Shown: positions 34,417 through 41,445, numbered from the stretch's first letter. The stretch: DNA of 52,537 bases from Candidatus Nitrosopumilus sp. (GCA_008080815.1 VMDM01000035.1:1-52537), one strand, 5' to 3'. Translations and numbers: made by a program. The notes: generated from the letters alone by a model not told the origin.

Positions 34417-35360
34417 GATGTTTCATCCTCTGTTCTAAGTTTTACAAGATTTTGTGAATCTTTTTTCTTAATTTCAACTAATCCATTTCTCTCAAGTCGT
34501 TTGACTGCTCTCCACATTGTAGTTCTTGGAAGTAGAAACTTTTTTCGTAATTCACTTTCAAGAGCTTCTCCGCCATTATCTGAAATGAATTTTATAATTA
34601 ATTTATCATCCTCTCTTACATCCTCAGGAATTTTTAATTCAATAGAATTTTCTGAATCAGAGGTGGATTCATGTTTTTGAATTATTTCAGCAGAAATTGA
34701 TGATTTTTTGATTTTTGCAGAATTCTTTTTAATCAAAAATATGATAGGGATTATTACTAAAGAAATTAAAATTATGTAAATTAGAGAATAATCATTATTT
34801 TCTTTGTTAATTGCAGTATTTGTTGAACTAAATAGATAATCAATTTCAGTATATCCTTCAGAAAGTAGAAGTTGATTCTGATTATCAATTAGTTGTGTAT
34901 CAATTGGAATTGAATTCATTCCAACAATTACTGTATTTTTAGGAAAGGTAACAGTAAATTCATTATCAGAATTAATTGAAAATGTCCATATTCGTCCCTG
35001 TTTTGAGACTAGGTCATGTACATCATATTCAAGAAAAATCTTTGAATTTCCAAATGTTTCAATCATTGCATAGTTCTCAGTAACACTACTTTTCAAAATA
35101 TACTCATTTTCATCAAAAGAGAGTAAATTATCAATATCTTTTCCAAATAATTTAATCTCATGGTTTGAATTTAGAGGATTTACTTCAATTTCGGAAGTAA
35201 TGTGAGTTGAGCCATCCGAATAGATTATCATGTCTAAATTTTTGTTTGAACCAAAAGAATTAGGAAAAGGAAAAATCACAAGCATCAGAAAAGCTCCAGT
35301 TAACACGATGGATAATCTATTCAATGCATCGAAAATACATCGAGTCCTTACAAAAAGCAT
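34413..35360 (-). CDS. Membrane-anchored winged-helix regulator with an outward-facing domain
   Basis: The topology is an N-terminal signal anchor (IVLTGAFLMLVIFPFPNSF) and an extracytoplasmic beta-rich domain of about 150 residues. A second helix (YSLIYIILISLVIIPIIFLI) precedes a Lys-rich linker and a cytoplasmic winged helix (DDKLIIKFISDNGGEALESE, then LPRTTMWRAVKRLERNGLV). This suits a one-component sensor that reads the cell surface and binds DNA directly. The start is uncertain: ATG 35360 is used here, and an upstream TTG at 35414 would add 18 residues. It is coupled to the secreted coiled-coil gene and follows the soluble winged-helix gene. Confidence 0.78.
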   Translation of the reverse strand: MLFVRTRCIFDALNRLSIVLTGAFLMLVIFPFPNSFGSNKNLDMIIYSDGSTHITSEIEVNPLNSNHEIKLFGKDIDNLLSFDENEYILKSSVTENYAMIETFGNSKIFLEYDVHDLVSKQGRIWTFSINSDNEFTVTFPKNTVIVGMNSIPIDTQLIDNQNQLLLSEGYTEIDYLFSSTNTAINKENNDYSLIYIILISLVIIPIIFLIKKNSAKIKKSSISAEIIQKHESTSDSENSIELKIPEDVREDDKLIIKFISDNGGEALESELRKKFLLPRTTMWRAVKRLERNGLVEIKKKDSQNLVKLRTEDETS

Positions 35361-35416
35361 TCCATGGTCAAATGGTGAATGGGCTTCAATTGAATGGATA
35401 TGCGTAGGAATCAAGG

Positions 35417-35704
35417 CTAATATCTCAGATTCATACTCTCTACTAGGCCCTGAAATCGCTTAAATTCTTGGAAGAATTTCAAGCCTTTTTCGGTTATCAA
35501 ATAGACTCTGTTCCGGTCATTTTTGACTGATTCAATCAGTCCTGCTTCAACTAATTTTTCACATTTGTCCAAAACTGCATAATGAGAAAGATTTGCTTTT
35601 CTAGAGATGGCAGAAACAATAATTCCTTCTCTACCCCCATTAGCGGTGACGTCAAGAATATCTCCCATAATACCCATTTCTGAACGGTATTGTTGTTTTG
35701 TCAT
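35417..35704 (-). CDS. Winged-helix transcriptional regulator
   Basis: The sequence MTKQQYRSEMGIMGDILDV, then GIIVSAISRKANLSHYAVLD and GLIESVKNDRNRVYLITEKG, is a compact winged helix of about 95 residues. Such proteins are numerous in thaumarchaea. The recognition helix is probably KANLSHYAVLDKCEKLV, followed by the wing (KNDRNRVYLIT). ATG 35704 is preferred; ATG 35749 would add 15 residues and start exactly at the edge of a tandem 12-bp repeat. It heads a possible operon with the membrane-anchored regulator. The upstream repeat may be its own operator. Confidence 0.83.
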   Translation of the reverse strand: MTKQQYRSEMGIMGDILDVTANGGREGIIVSAISRKANLSHYAVLDKCEKLVEAGLIESVKNDRNRVYLITEKGLKFFQEFKRFQGLVESMNLRY

Positions 35705-35749
35705 GTATAGTATAGAATGGGTGAGTAAATGAGGGACATTCTGAAACAT

Positions 35750-35773
35750 CAAAGCGGAACACAAAGCGGAACA
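35750..35773. repeat. Tandem 12-bp direct repeat (CAAAGCGGAACA twice), possible operator
   Basis: Two perfect adjacent copies of CAAAGCGGAACA lie 46 bp upstream of the preferred start of the winged-helix gene. On that gene's strand they read TGTTCCGCTTTG twice. They stand out as GC-rich within AT-rich intergenic DNA. The rest of the 235-bp gap (35705-35939) holds no gene I can support. It must contain the divergent promoters of the winged-helix and coiled-coil genes. Several copies of an AAATCATTT-like word occur at 35817-35860. Confidence 0.6.
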
Positions 35774-35939
35774 GTAAATCTGAGTTCAAAATTGACAGAT
35801 TTTTGCAAAAAATTGTAAAATCATTTGAAAATCATTTTCATTTTTACGATCATTTGTATTAATTGACTAAAATGATTCTGTTAGTCAGCTTTGAGATTCA
35901 TAATAACTTTTTATTCCCAAATTCAAAAGAAATGTAAAA

Positions 35940-36401
35940 ATGTTTGAAAAATTCAAAAAAGATGAGGACGGAGTAGAGATGGTGGAAGAAAGAATTCAAG
36001 ATAATGAACCAGTTGAAACTCAGGTAGAATCTAGTTCCTCCAGCCAGATAGGTATTGGGGAATTGATGGATAAACGTGCCAAACTTGAGGAAGCAATAGA
36101 TTATGTTGGATTAATGATTAAAAATCTTAAAGATAAACGAACTCTACTTGAGAAGGATATTGAAGAGGAATCTGTGGATATTAAGAATTTAAAAGAAAAG
36201 CTACGAAAAGTTAGTGAGTATATTGATGAAGAAAATAAAGGAATTCAAGACCTTGTAAATAAAAGGAGTCAGGTAGAAAATGAGGCTGACGAGGTAGGAG
36301 TTATGATTAATTCATTAAGAGACAAATTGGTTGGAATTGACTCTGTAATAGATGATGAAGGTAGCAGAGTTAGAAAAATCAAAGAATCAAGAGAAAATTA
36401 A
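35940..36401 (+). CDS. Coiled-coil protein next to CdvB paralogue 2
   Basis: A 153-residue acidic protein whose residues 40-150 form a long coiled coil with internal repetition (KRAKLEEAIDYVGLMIKNLKDKR resembles KRSQVENEADEVGVMINSLRDK about 65 residues later). This suggests duplication of a heptad segment. The N-terminus (MFEKFKKDEDG) is followed by a disordered Glu/Ser-rich stretch. A TATA-like ctttttat about 30 bp before the ATG would give a leaderless mRNA. It converges on the CdvB gene with three bases between. A structural or division-related role is conceivable, but only from its location. Confidence 0.72.
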   Translation: MFEKFKKDEDGVEMVEERIQDNEPVETQVESSSSSQIGIGELMDKRAKLEEAIDYVGLMIKNLKDKRTLLEKDIEEESVDIKNLKEKLRKVSEYIDEENKGIQDLVNKRSQVENEADEVGVMINSLRDKLVGIDSVIDDEGSRVRKIKESREN

Positions 36402-36404
36402 GAT

Positions 36405-37049
36405 TTAATAAAATTTTGAGCTAGTTCCAGTTTTTGAGGATTCAGATGGAACTGATGGGAACATCTGACCAGTTGAACTTTCTGCAACTGCTGCTGCTTC
36501 TTTTAAAATTCTTTCAGATTCAGCATTCATTGTTTCATCAACAGAGAATGAAGAATCGCCTGAAAAACTCTCTGTCATAAATCCACCCAACATCTCAGCC
36601 ATTTGGTTAATTTCTACTTCAGCTCCAGGCATTACTTTTCCTAGAGAAGTTTTCAAGTTCTTCATTAAACCGATTGTTGGAACTATAGTAACGATTGTGT
36701 CTCCAAGATCACTAAATGTAGTTAATCTTAATTCAATTTGTTCTAGAGCAATTCTTGCACTACTCATAATTTTTGTAACTTTTCTTATTTCTGCTAATTC
36801 ATTTCCAAGTACTTTACTGGTTCTAGTATCATGATGTTGTGTTGCCTCTACAATTCTAGCAAATAATTTTGAATCTCTATCTTGTAAGCTAGAAATCATG
36901 GTATCTAATCGTTGGATTTGTAATCGTAATCGTTTAACACCTTCAGAAACTCTTGGTTTTAGTGCACCCTTTGGTTTTAGTGCATCATTGAGTTTCTCTC
37001 CAACAGAGGGTTTAGTAGGTTTAGTCCATGCGGCATTAAATTTAGCCAT
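36405..37049 (-). CDS. ESCRT-III/CdvB-family protein, paralogue 2
   Basis: A second Snf7/ESCRT-III-like protein, of 214 residues. It closely matches the copy at 13147-13797: KPKGALKPRVSEGVKRLRLQ, KVLGNELAEIRKVTKIMSSA and ALEQIELRLTTFSDLGD. The tail again has FPSVP at residues 197-201, the same numbers as in paralogue 1, followed by a Ser/Thr-rich end. In the Cdv system such proteins form division filaments that the AAA ATPase CdvC remodels. Paralogues usually have different timing or roles. A GGTTAAC repeat lies 35-52 bp upstream, and a tiny C2H2 gene precedes it on the same strand. Confidence 0.9.
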   Translation of the reverse strand: MAKFNAAWTKPTKPSVGEKLNDALKPKGALKPRVSEGVKRLRLQIQRLDTMISSLQDRDSKLFARIVEATQHHDTRTSKVLGNELAEIRKVTKIMSSARIALEQIELRLTTFSDLGDTIVTIVPTIGLMKNLKTSLGKVMPGAEVEINQMAEMLGGFMTESFSGDSSFSVDETMNAESERILKEAAAVAESSTGQMFPSVPSESSKTGTSSKFY

Positions 37050-37083
37050 GATTGAGATAAAATAATTTGTACTTAATGCCAGA

Positions 37084-37101
37084 GGTTAACTTTGGTTAAC
37101 C
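37084..37101. repeat. Two GGTTAAC boxes spaced 10 bp, possible operator of cdvB paralogue 2
   Basis: GGTTAAC (37084-37090) and GGTTAACC (37094-37101) start exactly 10 bp apart, so they lie on the same face of the helix. Each is close to a palindrome. They are 35-52 bp upstream of the CdvB start codon, roughly where a BRE/TATA or upstream operator would be. No such pair is seen before the other cdvB copy. A regulator-binding role is inference. Confidence 0.45.
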
Positions 37102-37124
37102 GGACATCTAATTTGACTTACACG

Positions 37125-37226
37125 CTAGGCGTGTATTTCAATACTTTGTGGATGCATTTTTCTAATGTGTAATCCAAGGGTGGATTCACGTTGAACTGCT
37201 TCTCCGCAATGTGGGCATTTTGTCAT
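37125..37226 (-). CDS. 33-residue C2H2 zinc-finger mini-protein
   Basis: The ORF runs from ATG 37226 to TAG 37125 and encodes MTKCPHCGEAVQRESTLGLH followed by IRKMHPQSIEIHA. The pattern C-x2-C-x12-H-x4-H is that of a classic C2H2 finger, with a leucine at the usual core position. It is a complete finger with hardly any other sequence. It lies 75 bp upstream of cdvB paralogue 2 on the same strand, and the gap holds the GGTTAAC repeat. A DNA- or RNA-binding role is likely from the fold; the target is unknown. Confidence 0.68.
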   Translation of the reverse strand: MTKCPHCGEAVQRESTLGLHIRKMHPQSIEIHA

Positions 37227-37282
37227 TATTGTAATTCAACCAAATAAAAAAATCTATTTAAGCTTTTTTCTAAGGGTTAGAA

Positions 37283-37834
37283 ATGAGCGATCCGTTTAGT
37301 TTCGAGTTACCTGATCCCTCTATAGAACTGAGTGACTCAGAATACGTCAATTTAGTTAATAGAATTAGGGGAAATTTTTTGAGTTATGTTTCTGTACTTG
37401 ATTCAACATTAACCCTAATTATTTCAGACTTATTTTTACGAGATAAGACGGATTTCGCACTTTGGTCAAAAACAGTCTTTGATGAAGACAGAACTGCCTC
37501 TTTTGGAACCAAAATTTTTTGGCTTGGAAGAATTTTAAAAAATCATAAGGATTTTTCAAATTTGATTAATGAAAGTACTAGAATTAAGATTCAACAGAAA
37601 TTAAATGAAATTAGAGAAATAAGAAATGATTTTGCACATAATTTTGCTCACAACAAGGATATAGACCAAAAAAATGTTAAGGAAAGAATTATCGAGTTAT
37701 ATGATTTTGAAGAAGGAATTACAACTACAAAATTTTTCAAGATGCAGGAGATAATGGATATAATTAGTGATTCCTGGATTATGGAGAATTTGAATAATTT
37801 ACTCAAATTAACAAGAGAAATTCGAGAGAGATAA
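37283..37834 (+). CDS. Solo HEPN-like helical protein
   Basis: An all-helical 183-residue protein. It contains IREIRNDFAHNFAHNKD, in which R114-N-D-F-A-H119 matches the RNxxxH (R-x4-H) active-site motif of HEPN ribonucleases. The pattern of two long helices before the motif (ILKNHKDFSNLINESTRIKI) also fits, as does resemblance to MtlR-like proteins, which share the fold. There is no nucleotidyltransferase or other toxin-antitoxin partner beside it. It may therefore be a stand-alone RNase or a non-catalytic HEPN protein. The following gene, 33 bp downstream, encodes a membrane-anchored protein. Confidence 0.6.
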   Translation: MSDPFSFELPDPSIELSDSEYVNLVNRIRGNFLSYVSVLDSTLTLIISDLFLRDKTDFALWSKTVFDEDRTASFGTKIFWLGRILKNHKDFSNLINESTRIKIQQKLNEIREIRNDFAHNFAHNKDIDQKNVKERIIELYDFEEGITTTKFFKMQEIMDIISDSWIMENLNNLLKLTREIRER

Positions 37835-37867
37835 TTTCTTTTATAATAGATTTTTAACAAAAATCTC

Positions 37868-38293
37868 ATGCGAAAAATTTTTTTTATAATTCCCGTAACT
37901 TTGATTGTAGTTTTTCTTGTTGTCCTTCTTTCAGAATCACCAAATCAGGATGAAAATTTTTTTCATGTTACTCTAGCAAATTCTAATTCATATGAAAATG
38001 GAATTTTTAGTAAGACGATTTTCTTTAGTCAGGGAAATTATTTTTTTAAATTTGTTCCAAATGGAAGTAGCCCAGAAAAGATTACAATTAGATTGATAGG
38101 AGAAAATCATGATAGAAATTATGAATTTTTTTTAAAAGGTAATCTACAAGAGACAGGAATATCAGAATACTACACATGGGAGTATTTAGGAGAAAATGAA
38201 ATTCAAATAGAGTCTGATCAAAATTTGAAAATTGAGATTGACCCTAATGGACAAACCAATGGTTCGGTATCAGTATACATTAAAGAGAATTAA
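37868..38293 (+). CDS. N-terminally anchored small extracytoplasmic protein
   Basis: The N-terminus KIFFIIPVTLIVVFLVVLL is a single hydrophobic anchor or signal peptide. The remaining 115 residues look beta-rich (NGIFSKTIFFSQGNYFFKF, KITIRLIGENHDRNYEFFL and GSVSVYIKEN) and may be a beta-sandwich. No family is recognised. The stop codon at 38291-38293 overlaps the first bases of the structured intergenic element, so the element could act in the 3' untranslated region of this gene. Confidence 0.68.
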   Translation: MRKIFFIIPVTLIVVFLVVLLSESPNQDENFFHVTLANSNSYENGIFSKTIFFSQGNYFFKFVPNGSSPEKITIRLIGENHDRNYEFFLKGNLQETGISEYYTWEYLGENEIQIESDQNLKIEIDPNGQTNGSVSVYIKEN

Positions 38294-38385
38294 AAGGCGT
38301 AATCCCCTATGTTGCAGAACAATTGAGAGATTCCCTCTCTTTATCAAGCCAAGCTTGACGCCTTTTACGTTCTGCGGGGTTACGC
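38292..38385. ncRNA. Candidate structured non-coding RNA, class unknown, strand undecided
   Basis: Within the 244-bp gap 38294-38537 a long-range stem can be drawn. GTTCTGCGGGGTTACGC (369-385 of 38,000) pairs over all 17 bases with GCGTAA (297-302), CCCC (304-307) and GCAGAAC (314-320). Only a one-base bulge and a six-base bulge interrupt it. Inside lie two hairpins, GAGAG-attcc-CTCTC (325-339) and CAAGC-caa-GCTTG (345-357), making a three-way junction. AAAAGGCGT (292-300) can alternatively pair with ACGCCTTTT (358-366), giving a pseudoknot or a switch. GC content is clearly above the surroundings. A TATA-like tatacattaaa at 38274-38284 supports plus-strand transcription. It does not fit tRNA, 5S, SRP or RNase P RNA as I know them. 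Confidence 0.6.
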
Positions 38386-38429
38386 AAATTTAGTCGATAG
38401 AAATTATGTCCATCAACATAATAATATGT

Positions 38430-38467
38430 AATAATTTTTACTATTTAAAATTTTTTTAAAAATTATT
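38430..38467. repeat. AT-rich inverted repeat in intergenic DNA
   Basis: AATAATTTTTA (38430-38440) and TAAAAATTATT (38457-38467) form a perfect 11-bp inverted repeat with a 16-base spacer that includes a run of seven T. It lies between the structured RNA candidate and the SDR gene at 38538. It may end transcription of the RNA or be chance in AT-rich DNA. Confidence 0.35.
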
Positions 38468-38537
38468 CATAGTAGTAATATTTTTTTGAAATTTTTACTG
38501 CCTATTTTCGTAATTCAGGTATAAATTAGTACTAACA

Positions 38538-39293
38538 ATGCTTCAATTATTGAATCTAGATGGAAAAATTGCAATTGTCACAGGTGGAAGTAAGGGAATT
38601 GGATTAGGAATTGCTGAACTTTTTGCCAAAAATGGAGCAACTGTTGTCATAACTGGTAGAAACAAAATTGATTTAGATAAAGTATCGAGTAATAATTCCA
38701 AGTTTTTAGGAATTGTTTCAGATGTTCGAGATAGTTGTCAGGTAAATGATATGATTAATCTAGTTATTGAGAAATTTGGTAGATTAGATATTTTGGTAAA
38801 TAATGCTGGCATTCTACCAAGAATCAAAAAGATGCATGAAATTGATGAAAAAGAATGGAATGATGTGATAGATACAAACTTGACTGGACAATTTAGAATT
38901 ACAAAAGCGGCAATACCTCATTTGCAAAAAAGTGGAGGTTCAATAATCAATATCTCTTCAGATGCAGGACTCAAAGCATATTCAGGATTTAACGCTGATG
39001 CGTATTCAGCTTCCAAAGCAGCATTAATTTTACTTACAAAATCTTGGGCATTACAATATGCAAAAGATAAGATTCGAGTGAATTGTATTTGTCCAGGTGT
39101 AGTTGATACAGATATGACAAAACCATTTTACAAAACTGAGAAAGACAAGGAATTCATTAATGCAGAGCATCCGATTGGTAGAATGGGTACTCCTGAAGAT
39201 GTTGCAAAAGCAGCACTCTATTTTGCAGCCGATGATTCATCATGGACTACTGGAGCAATTTTAGCAGTGGATGGGGGAGAATCACTCAAATGA
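38538..39293 (+). CDS. SDR oxidoreductase, FabG-like
   Basis: An NAD(P)-dependent short-chain dehydrogenase of 251 residues. It shows IAIVTGGSKGIGLGIAELFA, DILVNNAGIL, NISSDAGLKAYSG with the catalytic Ser, and DAYSASKAALILLTK with Tyr and Lys. The C-terminus VNCICPGVVDTDMTK, then IGRMGTPEDVAKAALYFA and GAILAVDGGESL, is typical of FabG or glucose/3-hydroxyacyl dehydrogenases. The arginine in ITGRNKIDL suggests NADP(H). The substrate is unknown; archaea of this kind lack bacterial fatty-acid synthesis. The long leader contains the structured element. Confidence 0.9.
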   Translation: MLQLLNLDGKIAIVTGGSKGIGLGIAELFAKNGATVVITGRNKIDLDKVSSNNSKFLGIVSDVRDSCQVNDMINLVIEKFGRLDILVNNAGILPRIKKMHEIDEKEWNDVIDTNLTGQFRITKAAIPHLQKSGGSIINISSDAGLKAYSGFNADAYSASKAALILLTKSWALQYAKDKIRVNCICPGVVDTDMTKPFYKTEKDKEFINAEHPIGRMGTPEDVAKAALYFAADDSSWTTGAILAVDGGESLK

Positions 39294-39333
39294 TTTCAAA
39301 TGAATTTATTAGTGCATAATGGTGATATAATTT

Positions 39334-39540
39334 ATGAAGAGTAGAAAAGCAAAAGCAAAATTAATTATTTTACTTAGTGTGATTTGGATTGTAATTTCAT
39401 TACCCCTCCCATGGATTATTAACAATCCAGATGTTTCAGAATCACAATTCTTTACAATCTTAGGAATTATTGGTATTATTTCTATACCATTTATTGCTCT
39501 TGGAATTGTGTGGACTCTTAAACCAGAGCTTACAACATAA
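39334..39540 (+). CDS. Small two-helix membrane protein
   Basis: Sixty-eight residues: a basic N-terminus (MKSRKAKAK), helix one (LIILLSVIWIVISLPLPWII), a short outside loop (NNPDVSESQF) and helix two (TILGIIGIISIPFIALGIVW). No family is recognised. It lies between the SDR and CysQ-like genes on the same strand, only six bases before the latter, which suggests cotranscription. Confidence 0.65.
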   Translation: MKSRKAKAKLIILLSVIWIVISLPLPWIINNPDVSESQFFTILGIIGIISIPFIALGIVWTLKPELTT

Positions 39541-39546
39541 CTCAGC

Positions 39547-40362
39547 ATGCAAGAAATTCCTATTTCAAAAAAAATTCCAGAGTTAGATTTTGCTTTGGAG
39601 GCAGCAATGTTGGCATCTGAGGCTATTCTTCAAATTTATGATGAAAAAATTGAAGAATTTACAAAAGACGATAATTCCCCCATTACAAAAGCAGATCTAA
39701 AGAGTAATGAATTAATTAAAAAAATTCTATCTAAAACCGAACATCATATCTTATCTGAAGAGGATAAAGATGATTTGAATAGGCTTCAAAAAGATACATT
39801 ATGGATTGTAGATCCTCTTGATGGAACTTCAGATTTTATTGATAAAACTGGAGAATTTACAGTAATGATTTCACTAGTAAAAAACAAAATACCAGTACTA
39901 GGTGTAATTGCATGGCCAACTGAAAAAATTATTTTTGCTGCTCAGAAAAATCAGGGAGCATTTCAGTTAAAGGATGGAAATTGGGAAAAAATTTCTGTTT
40001 CAAATGAATTAGATATCAAAAAATGTAGGGCCGTTGGTTCTAGACATCATTTATCAGATAAAGAAAAAAATTTCATTAAATTACTAGAAATTAAAGAATT
40101 TTCAAGTATTGGAAGTTCATTAAAAGTATGTATGATTGCATCAGGAAAAGCTGATGCTTACATTACAACTACAAATAAAATGAAAGAATGGGATTCTGCA
40201 GCGTCTAATTGTATAATTTTAGAAGCTGGTGGATTAATGACAGACATGTCTGGAAATCAAATTACTTACAACAATGAAGATGTTTTTCATCAGAATGGAA
40301 TAATTGTATCTAATGGAAAGATTCATGAAAAAATTGTTTGTGAATATAAAAAATTAGATTAG
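39547..40362 (+). CDS. 3'(2'),5'-bisphosphate nucleotidase/inositol monophosphatase family (CysQ-like)
   Basis: A lithium-sensitive-type phosphatase with the metal-binding set ILSEEDKDD, WIVDPLDGTSDFIDKTGEF and KEWDSAASNCIILEAGG. The best fit is CysQ, which hydrolyses 3'-phosphoadenosine 5'-phosphate (PAP), the by-product of PAPS use; inositol-1-phosphatase is the alternative. The convergent neighbour, overlapping by nine bases, is APS kinase, which makes PAPS. This supports the CysQ reading. The length is 271 residues. Confidence 0.82.
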   Translation: MQEIPISKKIPELDFALEAAMLASEAILQIYDEKIEEFTKDDNSPITKADLKSNELIKKILSKTEHHILSEEDKDDLNRLQKDTLWIVDPLDGTSDFIDKTGEFTVMISLVKNKIPVLGVIAWPTEKIIFAAQKNQGAFQLKDGNWEKISVSNELDIKKCRAVGSRHHLSDKEKNFIKLLEIKEFSSIGSSLKVCMIASGKADAYITTTNKMKEWDSAASNCIILEAGGLMTDMSGNQITYNNEDVFHQNGIIVSNGKIHEKIVCEYKKLD

Positions 40363-40869
40363 ATTTCTTGATTTAAGAAAATCTTTTACCTTTTGAGCAC
40401 TATCTGACAATGGTTCATTTTCAGTATCAACAATAAGATCAGCCTTTTCAGGAGCTTCATATGGATCGTCAATGCCTGTAAATCCCTTGATTTCGCCTTT
40501 TCTTGCTTTGGCATACATACCTTTGACGTCTCTCTCCTCACATTTTTGAAGTGAGCATTTGATATAGCATTCTGCAAATTGATCTCCTGCGTCAATGATG
40601 GTTCTTGCGTTTTCTCTATTTTCAAGATATGGAGAAACTAGAGAAACTGCACTAGGAACTCCATGTTTTAAAAGTAGTTTTGCTAGGTGAGCAACTTTTT
40701 TGTTATGCTCATCACGTCCTGCTTTTGAAAAATCTTTTGGAGAAAACCATTCTCTTAATTCATCGCCATCAAGCATTGCCAAATTGGGAATGTCTTTTTG
40801 CAAATCTTTTACAATTGTTGTTTTGCCCGAACATGGTAGACCAGTCATCCAAAGAACAAATGGTTTCAT
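40354..40869 (-). CDS. cysC: Adenylylsulfate (APS) kinase
   Basis: CysC phosphorylates APS to PAPS. The P-loop is LWMTGLPCSGKTTIVKDL at residues 6-23. It is followed by LDGDELREWFSPKDFSKAGR, SLVSPYLENRENAR, the lid-like DVKGMYAKARKGEIKGFTGI, and DDPYEAPEKADLIVDT, all CysC signatures. The length of 171 residues is slightly short but complete. With the APS reductase gene at 23331-24095 handling cysteine synthesis, PAPS here may serve sulfotransferases. The 3' end overlaps the CysQ-like gene. Confidence 0.94.
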   Translation of the reverse strand: MKPFVLWMTGLPCSGKTTIVKDLQKDIPNLAMLDGDELREWFSPKDFSKAGRDEHNKKVAHLAKLLLKHGVPSAVSLVSPYLENRENARTIIDAGDQFAECYIKCSLQKCEERDVKGMYAKARKGEIKGFTGIDDPYEAPEKADLIVDTENEPLSDSAQKVKDFLKSRNLI

Positions 40870-40905
40870 AGATTAAATCTGGAATTTACACATAAAGAGG
40901 TTACG

Positions 40906-41445
40906 TTACTTCATCCATGGAAGATTTTCTAAATTTTCAATTTCTTTAATCATATCATCTTTTTTCTTGGATATAGTCATCACAGAACGAAATTGCTCAA
41001 ACATATCAAGTTCTTCTTCTTTTGATAAAACTTCACTTTCAGCTTTATCAAAAAATGCTTCTTCTTTGTTCATATGGTCCATTAAATATACAGAGTATGT
41101 TTTGAGATATCTTGCAACTGGCTCTCTAGAATCAATACCGTCTTTCCACTGTTTCAGATATTTTTTAATTTGAATTGCAATTCTTCGAGAAAATTCATGT
41201 TCAATCATGAATCCTTTTATTTCCTGTTTCAAGTGGTCATAACTTGCAACACATGGAAAGTACGAATCTTCTTCTCGAGAGTAATGAATGGAATCCAAAA
41301 ATTCTTCAATAATTATAGTAATTTTATCTATATCTGTAAATGGAATATTTGTTCCATTGTAAAGTTCGGTATAGCATTTGATAATTATTTTTTCTAATCT
41401 TCTAATTTGTTTATGATCCTCACGAAGTGTATCTGTTGCACTCAT
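40906..41445 (-). CDS. Hemerythrin HHE-domain protein
   Basis: A four-helix-bundle protein of 179 residues. It carries the di-iron ligand pattern: REDHKQIRRLE, FLDSIHYSREEDSYFP, MIEHEFSRR and YLMDHMNKEEAFFDKA supply His, His-x3-Glu, His and His-x4-Glu. Such proteins bind oxygen or nitric oxide, or sense iron. In an ammonia oxidiser exposed to NO this could be protective, but that is inference. The start is ATG 41445; the divergent antiporter starts 97 bp away. Confidence 0.87.
   Translation of the reverse strand: MSATDTLREDHKQIRRLEKIIIKCYTELYNGTNIPFTDIDKITIIIEEFLDSIHYSREEDSYFPCVASYDHLKQEIKGFMIEHEFSRRIAIQIKKYLKQWKDGIDSREPVARYLKTYSVYLMDHMNKEEAFFDKAESEVLSKEEELDMFEQFRSVMTISKKKDDMIKEIENLENLPWMK

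Noticed and set aside
35817-35860. Repeated AAATCATTT words as a CRISPR-like or origin repeat
   Set aside because: Copies are short, irregular and AT-only; there is no spacer regularity and no ORB-type motif or Cdc6 gene nearby.
38292-38385. Intron-containing or degenerate tRNA, 5S, SRP or RNase P RNA
   Set aside because: No T-loop consensus on either strand, and the length and conserved cores do not match those RNAs.
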